A stretch of 64,000 bases of DNA from Alnus glutinosa. Lineage: Eukaryota > Streptophyta > Magnoliopsida > Fagales > Betulaceae. Under the pieces are notes generated by a model that worked only from the letters and a program-made list of their open reading frames with translations, searched no databases and had not been told where the DNA came from. Positions 10,792 to 22,404 of the stretch are shown piece by piece. Numbering within the stretch: position 1 is the stretch's first letter; every line of letters begins with the position of its first letter. Location: positions 31,370,804 to 31,434,803 of the forward strand of contig NC_084888.1 of the NCBI RefSeq assembly GCF_958979055.1. Direction: 5' to 3'. A program made the position numbers and the translations under genes.

Positions 10792-12663
10792 TCAGAGAAG
10801 ATCCTTTTCCCCTCCGACAACTACCGACAGTCCAACTCCATCCCGGCCAATCGTCTGTCCTGTCTCGGCTGCTTTTACCTCATCCCGGAACTTCTTATAG
10901 ATGTCACTCTTGTAAAACTTCCTAGTCCTAAGCACCAAGATAAGCGAAGCAAGAGAACCGAACAATGTCACAGCAGTAAGAATAATGAAAGACAATTTAA
11001 AGCACTCCCCCCCTCTACAATTTAGTTCCTCCCCAGGCTGCCTCGTGAGGCCCAATGCAGCCAGTTGCTTCATAGCCTCTTTGTCATATAAATAGCCAGT
11101 GACCCTCACATTGAGCAAATAAGACCCTATTGGGCTAGCTAGTGCCCCGAAATTGTACAGAATAGAGTAGTACTTAAGGCCAAAAAGTTCAGAAATTATT
11201 GTGAAAACTAGTGGCCATTGTGCTCCACAGCAAGCCCCCAAGATTATAGATGCAAAGTAAAGCGCATGTTTGACATTAAACGCGATTAGAAGATAACCAA
11301 CACATGATAACAGCAGGATTAAAGTGTGCATAAGAGGACGAGGCAAGTTGTATTTTGTCACAAAAATTTCTGCCACCACACCTGCCACCACAACTCCCAG
11401 ATAACTCCATATGCTAGAAAGTGACACGAAATTGCTTATGCTTGCAAGCGGATATCCTAAGGATGTTCCAATCTGTCCCAAGTTGTCCATCACGGTTAAC
11501 GTGCCCCCGAGGCCGGAAATTGTGGCGAAGAATAGCAGTAACATGTCAATGCTGAAAAGGGCTTGGAGTACGGTATAATCCTCCCCTCTGTTTGGCGGCT
11601 GTAACATTGTTTTCCAACAGGAAGCCTGTTTTTCTTCACTTGATGATAGTGGTGTTACAGATGGAGAAGCCTCAGGGTTTGGCTTCTGATCAGTGATTAT
11701 TCTCAACGGTGAAGGATCATCATTGACAACTTTCTTATTGCTCTTCCAAAGCTTGTACTCTTGCTTGACAACGACAGCAAGGGGGAGAAACAGCAAGAAA
11801 AGCATCACGGCTACACTCGCACCATATTCGCTTTGCGTGAACGTGACATTGTTTTGTACTATAATCATAATCATCAAAAACACTGCAAGACACAGTGAAA
11901 TGTAGAGGAAATTGCAGAAAACTTTGATCTCGTTAGGCTGCCGAGTACCCTTCATAAATCGAATGACTCGAAGAAAAGTGAAAGATACAGCCATCGGAAG
12001 AGATGCCATCAGCAAAATCAAAGACTTGGTGTCGCCGCCAAAGAAGGCGTGGAATAACTGTGTGATAATTGCGGCACTCAGGCCTATATAACCGTTAGTA
12101 AGCCCCATCACGATGCCACGGCTTTCTGGGAAGTTCTGAACGCAGGTGACGAGCGCTCCAGTGTTGGTGAAAGTATGCGAATTTGCACCAATACAGATGT
12201 ACAAGCACATGTTCCAGACGCTCGGTCTGGTAATTTTTTTGGTCACGGCCAGCCATATCATGAAGTACCCAAAAAAATTCAGAAGTCCCCCCACTGCTAA
12301 GACGACCCATGGGGGTGTGACTTGGTTGATTAGGCCAGAGAGGATACCTGTTAAAATATACAAAGGTTGTGAGTTTGAACATTCATTCACGTGTTGAGGT
12401 CAAGCTTTTAGAATAAGCAGTGATTCAACCGTACCTATGTTGGAACCCAAGTCCTTGAAGAAGCTAAGCAAGTTAAGAGTGGTCTGGTCGTAGCCGAGGG
12501 TGGATTTGATCTCGTTGGAGTAGAGGCCGAACATGTAGCTCGCGCCAGAGACGGACATCAGTAGAAATGTTGTGAACATCACGAACCACCGCCCCTTGAG
12601 CACTTGAAGGGTGATACTCTTCATGTCTGCCCAACCACCGCCTCCTGTTGCAGGAAACACCAT
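10792..12663 (-). CDS. Copy B: nodulin-like MFS transporter (NFD4-like), two exons, 594 aa
   Basis: Exon 1 is 12663-12435 and exon 2 is 12347-10792. The 87-nt intron (12348-12434) has GT-AG ends and splits a Gly codon (phase 1), restoring the family string SNIGILSGLINQVTPPW. Unspliced translation stops at once, so splicing is required. The N-terminal half is a nodulin-like domain (about residues 20-270). A hydrophilic loop (about 275-320) precedes the MFS-type C-terminal half (about 335-560) with [14 protein letters not shown] and FGLKYY. Twelve or more membrane helices are expected, so it is an integral membrane transporter of unknown substrate. It departs from C to F in conserved motifs: LKGYxGLSGA is TNGYIGLSAA (residues 159-168) and WNYLGRV is WSYLGVV (390-396). 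The C-terminal tail is long and unusual (ends GGEKDLL). Family assignment is firm, substrate unknown. Confidence 0.93.
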
Positions 12664-13060
12664 TTCTTTTGCCTGTTTTAGGTGCGAGTGTTGGCTGGAA
12701 GACTATAGCAAATAAGCTTCTATGAAAAACTGAGGAAAAGAAAGCTTTAAAATCTGATTGTTTCTGTTCTAGTTCCAGCAGTAGAAGCAAGTGTTATAAT
12801 TGATTACTCCCAGTACTGTAGACCAATTTCTTTTAATCATAAACGTGGACAAATTTTCAGCCATACATTTCACCTAACACTAACCAAAGTTAACAAAAAC
12901 ACAACATGCACTATAAAAAAGATATTAGACATTTACCGCATTCTGTAAACGCCAGAAAATGTAATTATTGAAGATGCCACTAATATTTTTGTATTTTATT
13001 AAAAATATTTTTGTCTACATGTAAGGTTGCTTTGCTTTGTACGTCAAAAATTCAATCATT
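11235..13060. repeat. Segmental duplication, right copy (partner 1-1680)
   Basis: Contains copy B from its exon 2 through its upstream region. It retains the 125-bp segment (12781-12904) that is missing from the left copy, so the left copy probably carries the deletion. Confidence 0.85.
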
Positions 13061-13340
13061 CATTTGACAAAACACTATTAAACAGAGAAACTAAACTGCT
13101 TGAACTCCCTTCATATTGTTTATATAAGCTGTTCTGAAAACATAACCATGCAAAAACTGTTAAGACAACAAGCAATTATCTACAAAAGCTTGTTTTTCTA
13201 GAAGAAAAAAGAAAAGAAAAGAATAACTAAATCCAAGCTTCCAAACATTTGCTCAATACATTCTGTCCAAATAGCCATATACAATTGTTCAAATAGTCAA
13301 GAAAATATTTCATTACAGCAGCTTTTTGTTCAATTAATAG
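13061..13340. other. Upstream region of copy B, nothing further seen
   Basis: No clear TATA box at a convincing distance and no element ends. AT-rich. Confidence 0.45.
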
Positions 13341-13423
13341 TCAAACAACAGCCATCACTCGAAGAGTTGGCATTTTCTTATCTTTAGACTCATCCTCATC
13401 TTCATTGTCGTCATTATTGTTAC
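13341..13423 (-). pseudogene. Isolated terminal-exon-like fragment with acidic coding sequence
   Basis: On the minus strand a convincing 3' splice site (tttaattgcag, exon begins at 13423) is followed by an open frame rich in Asn, Asp and Glu. The frame reads NNNDDNEDEDESKDKKMPTL and then RVMAVV and a TGA stop (13341-13343). It looks like the last exon of some gene, but no upstream exon is recognisable at 13424-13920. Most likely a captured or left-behind gene fragment. Parent gene not identified. Confidence 0.3.
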
Positions 13424-13919
13424 CTGCAATTAAATACTTTAAAAAAGAATAAAAAATAAAATAAAAAAACAGAAAAACAAGTAACCATTGATGACTGGTA
13501 GTTATAAAGGAGGCGTTGAATCTTCTAAAAAAGTAACTCCAATACCCCGATTTTTTGGAACCTTTAATGTTTATTCCCTTATCACTTTTCTTTTGTCATT
13601 AACCAGCGAAGTTCAACGGTGATACTGAAGGCAGTGCAAGATTCATCACCACGTTTGAGATATTTACCAACTGATTAGAGAGGATATGTTTGAACATTGA
13701 TGGCCCCCCACAGCTGGCAGCCCAACCCAAGTTTGTGCGGACAAGGATCTTTTACTCCATTTCAAATGAAATAAATAGTATTCATTTTATAATTAACTAA
13801 ATACCCGAATGTTGAAATCTGTGACGAATCCGGTCAATCCTATCTATGGTGAAAATTACCAAGGAATCTAACGGGGCTCGATATCTCTCCCTCAAATTTT
13901 TGTCTCCATGCAGAATTAA
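13424..13919. other. Intergenic, no gene seen
   Basis: Includes a short GC-richer stretch near 13600-13750 with no readable domain. Confidence 0.4.
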
Positions 13920-14530
13920 TCTGCTATGGATAGGAAAAGGGATGGGGGAGCTAGTGCGCTAGTCAATCAATGAGCCGTATGGTATGATTTGCCTGGATGC
14001 AATGGCATTGGAGGTGGGCTCCAAGGCAGCCCCTGGGAAGACTCCTTCCTTGTGGGACTTGAAGAAATCGCCGGCCTTCCTATTTACAGCCAAGTTTACG
14101 ACGAGTATACTCCTTGGAATGAAGAGTTATACGGCTTCGATGAGATTTCGAAAGAGAAGTACCATTCGGAGTGTGCCCGGGAACTCTTCGCGAAGTATAA
14201 ATGCTTGGCACTTCGTAATCAATATACAAAAGTACATGGACCAGCAAACGGAGGCTGAAAAGTCGTAATGCGCTAGCGAACAAGCAACAGATCGAGCTTT
14301 AGAAAAAACGATGACGTATATCCTATTCCACTTGGAGAAAACAATCAAGTTTATGGTTGTTTTGCGTATAAAGACACCTACTGTACTACTCTTAGATAAT
14401 GGTAAGGTTGACAGCTTTTGGGGCTCTTTTGGCTATAGTGATCCATTCACTTTGTTTAGGAGGATCCATAGATTCCTGCAAAAATTTTATGACAGCAAAC
14501 TTGATGGTTGGTTGATGAAGTGTTAAAAGA
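13920..14530 (+). pseudogene. Fragment resembling a plant mobile domain (transposon-derived) protein
   Basis: An 89-codon frame at 13989-14258 contains EEIAGLPIYSQVYDEYTPWN followed by EELYG, then KYHSECARELFAKYKCLA. The pattern 'GLPIYG..YDE..P..EELY' is what I recall from plant mobile domain / aminotransferase-like transposon proteins. Base composition is more GC-rich than the flanks. The frame has no good start, ends early at TGA (14256-14258), and no complete gene surrounds it. The downstream short ORF (14311-14526) may be frame-shifted continuation. A degraded transposon gene is the best reading. Confidence 0.4.
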
Positions 14531-14639
14531 ATGGGAGTGACACCTAAGCTCAAGACGTACACCTAGCTATTGAAGTGTTGCACGGGCGGCATGAACAATA
14601 GATTTTGTTAGCTGACAGTTATAAAATAGGTGCATGAAG

Positions 14640-15090
14640 AAGTTGTTGTTTGGTACGTTGACGCTTTTCACATGAGGTGGGACTTGGTAGCCGGCCTCTT
14701 TAGCTTTGCATGAAGAAATAGGCCAAAGGTGTTCTTCACCTTCACAATCTCACTCTTTCTCTCGCGTTCTCCGCTTTAAACCCGCTTGCCCTTTCCTTTT
14801 ATTAAGTTTCTTTAGTTAAACATGGAAGAAAGGGAACAAGAGGAGAAACAAAGTCTGGTGTGGACTTTGTTCCTGATATTGTGTGATGCTGTGCTTGTTT
14901 TGGTTGTTTTGTGAAGGCTGTGGTTTTATTTGATTGTTAGCTCTATTGTTGAGCTTTGTATTCTAGGTTGCTTGCTGGTTTGCACGCTTCCTGATTGTAG
15001 TTTCCTTCTGGAACTTTGAATCCAGTTTTGACTGGAGTGTAATTTGCTGAGTCTGGTTATAAAGTTTTTAGTTCATCAAAAAAAGAAGAA
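14640..15090 (+). mobile_element. Possible LINE 3' end
   Basis: A T- and G-rich stretch ends ttataaagtttttagttcat followed by caaaaaaag, the style of plant L1-type 3' ends (compare 58040-58085 and 63735-63770 in this window). No protein domain is readable here. Confidence 0.3.
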
Positions 15091-16969
15091 GAGGAGAAAC
15101 AGGGAGAGACGAAGTGAGAGAGAAAAATAGAAGAGCGGAAGAAGAGCGGGAGAGACTGAGGGAGGGAAACAGAGGAATTAAGGGCAAAACAGAGTTGAAG
15201 TGGCAAAGCCTTCCTAAAAGACTGACGTCGGACATAATAGTGATTATTCTGTAGGCTATTTAATGGGTAGTATGCAAGGAAGAAAACAGAATAATGACCC
15301 CAAAACACTGAGAAGAAATATTATTAATCAAAATAATTTGTTGAAAAACGCCTACAAACCGGACTATTATAGTTGAAAATTGCCAAAAATGGCAAAACCC
15401 AAACAACCTTATTAAAACGAAATATAGAACAAAATAAGTCGGCTGCCAAAAATCTGGCCCAAATCGGGCTCAGAATCACCTCCTAATCGATAAACGAAAA
15501 GTTAAAATAAAAGAAAAAAAAAATCTAAAATTAGGGTTTTGGAAAGGAAAACATAGGATTTTGGGCTCAAAACGAGGCGCACCGAGCATAGCTCATGGCC
15601 ACGACTTGTGCGCCAAATAGAGCTTTTCGAATTGGGGTCATATGCGCAAATCCGATACTCGTAGCCAAAGTTATGGCCAAAATACTGCAGTGTACTCGAA
15701 AATTGCTCCAATTAGGTTAAATCACGATTTCTTACCAATCTTACGCTGATCTGCCTGCTCCAGGTAATCCAGCGCCATCAATGTGCAATCTGACAACTTA
15801 GCATCTTCTGACTCAGGTCCCCCACATCAAAGACCCATTCGGGTAGCGTTTGAGCAAGAGGGATGAGTACTGAGCAAGAAATGGGTTGTAAGAACAAGAG
15901 GAGAGGAAGTGTTAGATTTATTTAATAGAAATAAATAAAATTATTTATTTTGGGCAGTTCAATTTAATTATGAAATCTATTTTATATCTAAAGTTTATAT
16001 TCATTTAATTGAAAGATTTTTCTCTTTCAAGTCGGTTCATAGTTCTGAAGTGTAAGAAGAAAGATTGGTCCCCATTTTTGGCTTGATACAAAGACCCTAA
16101 CTAGTTTATAGCTTAAAAGGAATCTTCCTCAATTAACAACAAAATGAAGTGATGGAGAAGAGAGCTAGTCACCCACGACATGCGTCACATGCAAGGGCTT
16201 TGGGCGCTATGAGATATACTTTGCACTTGAAGTTGATTATACTAGCTAGCTAGCCTGGACCAAGGCTCGGTTGACTGAGATGATGATGCATCATGACTTC
16301 CATTCAAAAACTCGAGACCTTTGGTAGAAGGATCATGAGAAGTTGTTCCAGAAGTGATAATAAAGAAAAATTTGAACGTTTCTATCACCGTTGGGAATGG
16401 TTAATTCGTGATTTATATGGTGTGTATATATTAAAGTGGATTTAGGGATTACATTTCGTGGCCATTGGATCAAATGATATTAAAATCACTATAAATTTGA
16501 CCATTTGATCGTAATATTTTGTTACAATAAATGAATGATGAATGTTACACTCTTAATGAAGTTCAATAATTCTGTAAGTTCCTACAATAACAAAGACGGT
16601 AAAAGGAACCTCACATATATGACTATAAGAAGTGAGACAACTTTGAGCAAAAGTTTAAGGTTTTAGTTTTGTAAATGTTAATGAAAAACCAGAATGGAAC
16701 ATGCACATGGATAAGTACAATTAAATAGGTGGGTTTTTTTGTTAAAATAAGACAGAATCATGTCTGTCGTAAAAGTCTTTGTTTAAGTTTAGGCCACCAT
16801 TGACTTTGTTAGAAAATTGAAATGCTTATAATAATTGAAGGTTTAAATTGAAAGATACGTTCTTGTATGCCTGCATGAGAATATCAGTATTTGACTGGCA
16901 ATTTAAGATCACAATTTAAATGAGGAATTGTTATAAACTTTGTTAGATTGTGATATCAAATACGTACAT
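15091..16969. other. Intergenic, no gene seen
   Basis: A GC-richer block at 15530-15840 has short ORFs without recognisable domains and may be retroelement-derived. The rest is AT-rich and featureless. Confidence 0.4.
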
Positions 16970-17168
16970 ATGATTTGATGGCTCAATGGTAAGGATAAGT
17001 CCTATGGAATTAGATGCGATGGTTTCAAAGCCCCTTACTTGCAAAAGCACTCCGGTTTTCTTTCTTATAGAGGAGAGCTCACGGCAAGCGTGAGCGTGGA
17101 AGTAGTGTGCGCGTCTCACACAAGAACTTAGCCCAAGAGGCCCATTGTTTAATTCTCAATAAAAAAGA
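16970..17168 (+). mobile_element. SINE with tRNA-like internal promoter
   Basis: tggctcaatggt (16979-16990) matches a pol III A box. ggtttcaaagcc (17021-17032) matches a B box with one extra base, about 30 nt downstream as in tRNA genes. The unit continues through gtgcgcgtctcacacaag and ggcccattgtttaattctc, and ends aataaaaaag (about 17168). That layout (tRNA-like head, unrelated body, A-rich tail) is a plant SINE. No acceptor-stem pairing is visible, so it is not a tRNA gene. Confidence 0.6.
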
Positions 17169-18146
17169 AGGGGGTGCATATATATAATGGCGAAGGGATT
17201 TTCAAACTAATATTGGTCGGACGAGATAAGGTATAACTGTTAGGCTAGCTGTTATTTTCTATTCGAATTTAACAAATTCAACTTCTAAATCTTAACTCAC
17301 ATTTAAGATTGAAAAGTTGTGGTTTTTCGTAAGTGCTCCTTCAAAATCTACAAATAGGAGATCTATCATACGAATTTCACATATTAATTTCTCATATTCT
17401 TTCAAGTTAAATATACAATTTTGTAGATAAACTCTTAAGAAAAAACTTCATAATTGCTCTATGTAATTGGTGACTATGTTGTTTCTTGAAAGTAAATTTT
17501 TTTGTAACTCGGCAACAAACTCCTTTTAATAGGAGCGTAAAGATAATATTCATACGCGATTCAAAGACATCAATTTTTGGCTCAATTTTTCTCAACATCC
17601 CTGTTTGCTCATTCTCTTGGGTCAGGAAATAACACAAGATCCATATTCGTAAACAATCTATCTGACTTTGCGTGCATGCAAATGAGACCTAATTATATTA
17701 ATTTATTTTGTAAGGCGGTGGATAATAATGAAGAATAACGTAGTCAAACCATCATTAACCACCCATCTTTATTCTATTTGATGTGGATTGAAAAAAAAGG
17801 CCTTCTAACCTTGTAAATCACATCAAGATTCAAGAAACAATAAAATAATAATAATAAAAAGGCCCTGTAACCCTGTCAATCACATTAAGATTCAAGAAAC
17901 TACTAATTTTCCATGTTAAAAAAAAAAAAAAAAAAAAAAACTATCACGGGTCAATAAGAAAAACAATGAAAGATCCAACTTTTTACGCAAATTTGCATGA
18001 TAGATCAATATTGGGAAAACGATATATACTATATTAATTATTCCTCTTTCTTTCACGTTCTTCCAAATTTCATCTTTGGCTCTGTATGTTGCGAGTCAAT
18101 GGCTGAGACCACCATTTGTCAGCTGGCAGAGACGGCCAGAATACGT
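17169..18146. other. Intergenic, 3' flank of copy C
   Basis: AT-rich. An A run lies at 17919-17940. Two similar short blocks containing tcacat(c/t)aagattcaagaaac occur at about 17819 and 17879. No gene seen. Confidence 0.45.
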
Positions 18147-19877
18147 TTAATGTCCTGCAAATGCCATCTCCTTCTCGGCCGCAATTGCCTGCTCCCGGAA
18201 CTTCCTGTAAATGTCACTCTGATAATATTTCCTTGTCCTAATCACCAGAATGATGGAAACAAGCGCGCCCAAGAACGTCACGGCAGCAATTATAATGAAA
18301 GACAATTTGAAGCACACAACCCCAGCACAATTCAAAGCCTGCCCATCTTTCCTGGTGAGACCTAAAGCAGCCAGTTGCTTTCTCGCCTCCCTATCATATA
18401 AATGCCCGGTGACAGTCACGTTGAGTACATATAGCCCGATCGGGCTAGCCACCGACCCAAAATTGTATAAAGTAGAGTAGTACTTTAGGCCGAAAATTTC
18501 TGAAATTGTTGTGAAAACTATTGACCATTGTGCACCGAAGCAAAACCCGATGATTACCGACGCCACGTAGAGGCCGCCGGGGGGGTGAAATGCAACGAGA
18601 AGGTGACCCACACATGCAACCAGAAGGATTAGGGTGAGCATGAGAGGGCGAGGGAACTTGTATTTCTTTAAAAGAATTTCAGAGACCAAACCGCCCATCA
18701 CCCGTCCGAGGTAATTCCATATGCTTACGAGTGACACGAATGTGCTTATGCTACGTGGCGCGTACCCGAGAGAAGCTCCCATCTGCCCCAGATTGTCTAT
18801 CGCCGTTAATGTGCCGCCGACGCCAGAAATCACGGTGAAGAAGAGTATCAACAGGTCAACGCTGAAGAGAGCTTGGAGTATGGTATAGTCCTCTCCTCTC
18901 GGTGGGGGGTTAAATACATTTTCCCAGCAGGAGGAAACTTGCACCGCCTTTTCTGTGCTTGAATCAATAAGGGAGTTTGTTGGGGCAGGAGATGCTTCTG
19001 GTAGAGATGGCGGAGTAGTTTCTTTGATTGTTTTCATCTGGACAGCTTCATTTTGTGCTGATTTCTTGCTCTTCCAAATCTTGTGCTCTTCCATGATTGC
19101 CACACCAAGCGGGAGAAAGAGCAAGAAAAGCATAACAGCGGCACTACCGCCATACTCGCTCTGCGTGAAGGCAACCTTTTGCTCTACAATTATCATAACC
19201 ATGAGAAACCCCGCGAGGCCTAGTGTAAGATAAAGGAAATTATAGAACACTTGGAGCTCGTTTGGCTGGTGGGGGACCTTCATTATCCGAATAGTACGTG
19301 CGAAAGCCAAGCAAATGGCGGCCGGAAGCCATCCCACAAGCAAAATCAAAGACTTGGAGTCATTATAATAGAAAGCACGGTATAGTTGTGTGAGTATAGC
19401 GCCGCTGAGGCCGACATATCCCTTGAGAAGCCCTAGCACGACGCCGCGGCTTCCGGGGAAGTTCTTGATGCAGGTGACCATTGCTGCGGTGTTGGCAAAA
19501 GCCGTTGAATTAGCGCCGAGGCAGATGTACAAGCACATCATCCATACTTTTGGCTTCGCCATTTTTTTTGTCACGGCCAGCCATATCATCAAGTACCCGA
19601 CCATGTTAATGACTGATCCAGTTGATAAAACAAACCACGGCGGTGTGACCTCCGCAAGGAAGCCCGAAAGGACGCCGACGTTGGTGCCGACGTCCTTGAA
19701 GAAGCTGACCAAATTAAGGGTAGTCTGGTCGTAGCCGAGCACGGACTTGAGGACGCCGGAGTATAGTCCGAAGGCATACGGTGTGCCGGCGGTGGACATG
19801 ATTAGAAAAGAAGAGATCACCATGAACCATGGCCCACGGATGAATTGGAGGATGAAGCTCTCCTTGATTTTCTGCAT
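18147..19877 (-). CDS. Copy C: nodulin-like MFS transporter (NFD4-like), single exon, 576 aa
   Basis: One uninterrupted frame with ATG at 19877. The nodulin-like N-terminal domain has hydrophobic segments at about 18-40, 62-75, 81-103, 111-122, 144-165, 177-195, 213-233 and 245-262. A polar loop (about 264-325) is followed by [14 protein letters not shown] (328-341). The C-terminal half has segments at about 340-356, 378-398, 413-430, 437-456, 468-490 and 525-546. The conserved motifs [10 protein letters not shown] (151-160), WNYLGRV (387-393) and [13 protein letters not shown] (462-474) are all present. It lacks the introns of copies B and E. A TATA-type sequence lies about 85 bp upstream of the ATG. 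Membrane transporter of unknown substrate. The Arabidopsis family member NFD4 affects nuclear fusion in gametes, but that role should not be transferred here. Confidence 0.95.
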   Translation of the reverse strand: MQKIKESFILQFIRGPWFMVISSFLIMSTAGTPYAFGLYSGVLKSVLGYDQTTLNLVSFFKDVGTNVGVLSGFLAEVTPPWFVLSTGSVINMVGYLMIWLAVTKKMAKPKVWMMCLYICLGANSTAFANTAAMVTCIKNFPGSRGVVLGLLKGYVGLSGAILTQLYRAFYYNDSKSLILLVGWLPAAICLAFARTIRIMKVPHQPNELQVFYNFLYLTLGLAGFLMVMIIVEQKVAFTQSEYGGSAAVMLFLLFLPLGVAIMEEHKIWKSKKSAQNEAVQMKTIKETTPPSLPEASPAPTNSLIDSSTEKAVQVSSCWENVFNPPPRGEDYTILQALFSVDLLILFFTVISGVGGTLTAIDNLGQMGASLGYAPRSISTFVSLVSIWNYLGRVMGGLVSEILLKKYKFPRPLMLTLILLVACVGHLLVAFHPPGGLYVASVIIGFCFGAQWSIVFTTISEIFGLKYYSTLYNFGSVASPIGLYVLNVTVTGHLYDREARKQLAALGLTRKDGQALNCAGVVCFKLSFIIIAAVTFLGALVSIILVIRTRKYYQSDIYRKFREQAIAAEKEMAFAGH

Positions 19878-19960
19878 ATTTCTTACTCTCTATGCCGTCG
19901 CTAGGAAGACGCTTAGGAGTACTTTGTTATGGAGTTTGGAAGGCATGTGATCAGGTAACA

Positions 19961-19971
19961 ATATATATATA
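19961..19971 (-). promoter_or_regulatory. TATA box candidate for copy C
   Basis: Minus strand reads tctatatatatat, about 85 bp upstream of the ATG at 19877. Position and sequence fit a plant TATA box. Confidence 0.5.
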
Positions 19972-20566
19972 GACCAAGAGAGGAAGGAGAGAGGATATGC
20001 TTTCACATGCATCTCTCTTTCCTTTTTTTTAGTTCAATCATTTTTCCTTGTTTAGTTATTTAATTCTGATTTTCTAAATTAATTAATCTTCTTAGGTAGA
20101 CTGAAATCAAAGCAAAAATATTATGGAGCTTTGACTTCCATTATGCATGATTAGTCCACCTTCTTCCCGGCCATAACTAAGCGATCAATATCGATTCGGT
20201 AGTTGATACAACGATGATGCCATGGTTGGACTTGGACAACGGATCTTATAGCTATATAATGCCGGGGAGATCAATCAAATTTACCATTAATGTTTTTCGT
20301 TTTTTTTAAATATCATACAATAATTTTCTTGCAAATTGATGTAGCAATTAATTCATATAATATTTATGTAATCAGCTTACTAAACTATTAAATTTGATTA
20401 TGAATGACGTATATGATAGTGTCACATAAATTGCCATGTCAGTTTATAAGTTCGTATGACACTTACCACGATAGTACTAAACAATTAAATTTAATTGTCA
20501 AAGACATGGCAATGCCCAAATGAATTGCCATGCCAGTTTGTAAAATGATTATAGTGAAATTTATAG

Positions 20567-20741
20567 AGAAATGATTGTTGTACAACCGTAAACATAATTC
20601 TTGTTCAACTTTATCTATATGACAGTTTATTTTTTATTTTTTTATTTTAAAAAAAAATACTATAAGGAAAAATAAGTCATTTTCTTGAAGAAAAAAAAAA
20701 AAAAACCCTGCAACATAGGCAAAGTTGGACATGAGTTGTAA
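20567..20741. mobile_element. MITE-like hairpin
   Basis: Left end gagaaatgattgttgtacaa and right end tgagttgtaatcatatctc are imperfect reverse complements, with further pairing of ttcaactttatctat to ataggcaaagttgga. AT-rich non-coding centre. Confidence 0.5.
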
Positions 20742-20763
20742 TCATATCTCAAATTTGAAGAAT

Positions 20764-21277
20764 ACTAAAACTCTTTCTAATGTCCTTCTGGGGTCCTTCT
20801 GTGCTGACATGGCACCCTATATTTCTTAACAAAAACTAACGGTCCGCCATGCCACGTCACTGTCACTTAGCACCACTAGCTACACGACACCCTAGACTGG
20901 CTAAGAGGGTGGCTCAGCCAACCCTCTTCTTCTTCTTCTTTTTAATTCTTTTTCTATTTTATTATCTTATTATTTTTAATTTATTTTATTATTTTATGTG
21001 GGTGCTAACATGTCGCAAGTGACAGGTGTCGTGTTTCTAGTGGTGCTAAGTGGCAGTGACGTGGCGGGCCATTAGTTTTTGGACAAAAAACTTGACTGAG
21101 GTACCAATTTGGTCTTTTCTCAAAACTGAGGTACCATCTGTGATGCAAATTGAAACTCAGGTGCCAAAAAATAAAGTTTTCAAAACTCAAATACTAATAA
21201 GGTATTTAACTCTTATTAAAAACATGGCGTCATGTCAGTATAGAAGACCACAGGAAGACACTAGAAAGAGATCTAGC
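20764..21277. mobile_element. Long inverted-repeat DNA element (about 515 bp)
   Basis: Outer arms: ctctttctaatgtccttctg on the left pairs with the reverse complement of caggaagacactagaaagag on the right. Inner arms: gccacgtcactgtcacttag plus caccactag (about 20853-20881) pair with ctagtggtgctaagtggcag plus tgacgtggc (about 21036-21066). Arms exceed 100 bp, with an AT-rich centre. A Mutator-like non-autonomous element is possible. The target duplication was not resolved. Confidence 0.6.
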
Positions 21278-22370
21278 ATTTTTCCTCAAATTTATATGGC
21301 TGCATGCCCTTTTGTAAGATTGCCACGCAGATTCTCTCTTCTTTATTTTTATTTTATTTTATAAATATGTTAAGTTTCGATATATATATATATATATATA
21401 TATCTTCATTAATTACGGACAGTAATGAAAATTCCATTACGACACATGCAGAAATTAGATGATCAGTACTTTAAAATCCAAATTTCCTAATAAGTGATTC
21501 GATTACAGCAAAATAATCTGCTTTTTTATTCATGTTCCTATGATTTTTTTTTTTTCTCTACACGTCAAACTCATGCTACAGGCGTTTGAATCCATTAATT
21601 AATCTTTTAGGCACGTTGACTAATTTGTGTGTGGTCGATATGGAGCCACAAAATCCGTGACAACATTAAAGGTAACAACTCACGTCCCATGTACACTATG
21701 CTGTCAAAATAATGGATAATTAAAAACTACTAGCTAATTTAATAAGTATCCTGATCGATCTCTTTTCTAAAATATATAATTACAAATAGCAGATAGTTTT
21801 ATGTCCACGACGATTTTCTATCAAGGTGGTCGTGACGAAGTGTGAAAGGGGACATCGACATTTTATACATGCAAGCAACCTCCGTAGACCTTGGAGGCAG
21901 CAATTAATGGAACTAACAATTTAATTTTAGGCATTATTGGCTGTTCAACTGACTCTCTCTTTACATGTGACTTCTTTCATCTTAAAAGATGATTCTCTTG
22001 CAATTATTCTAACTCTTCAACATACAGAAATCACTTAAGACTGACGCATTGCTTTAATCATATCTTATATCCATATAATCATTCCACCCACTACTAGCTG
22101 GTTAGCTAGTTATGTTAATTGAAGTGCAAATTTTTGTGCTTATCATGTGGTATTTTGGGCTGCAATCAGACTTCATCTAGCTAACTGCATTCTCATTCTA
22201 CCCTTTTTAGCTAAATCCTCTCCTACCTGTTTTGGAAAAGAATCATCTGCATCTTTCTTAATTAGTTTCTTAATTTCTGTTCTTTTCATCTTGTACTTAA
22301 AAATAATAATAATAATAATAATTTTAGGGGTTGGATTAATGCATTAAAAACTTTTTAGGGGTTAAATAAA

Positions 22371-22404
<34 letters not shown>

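Noticed and set aside
12348..12390. Start of copy B at the Met inside the intron
   Set aside because: Would drop the first nodulin-domain helices; the GT-AG intron joins the two frames exactly.
16979..17032. Functional tRNA gene
   Set aside because: A and B boxes are present but there is no acceptor-stem pairing or 3' terminator; a SINE fits.
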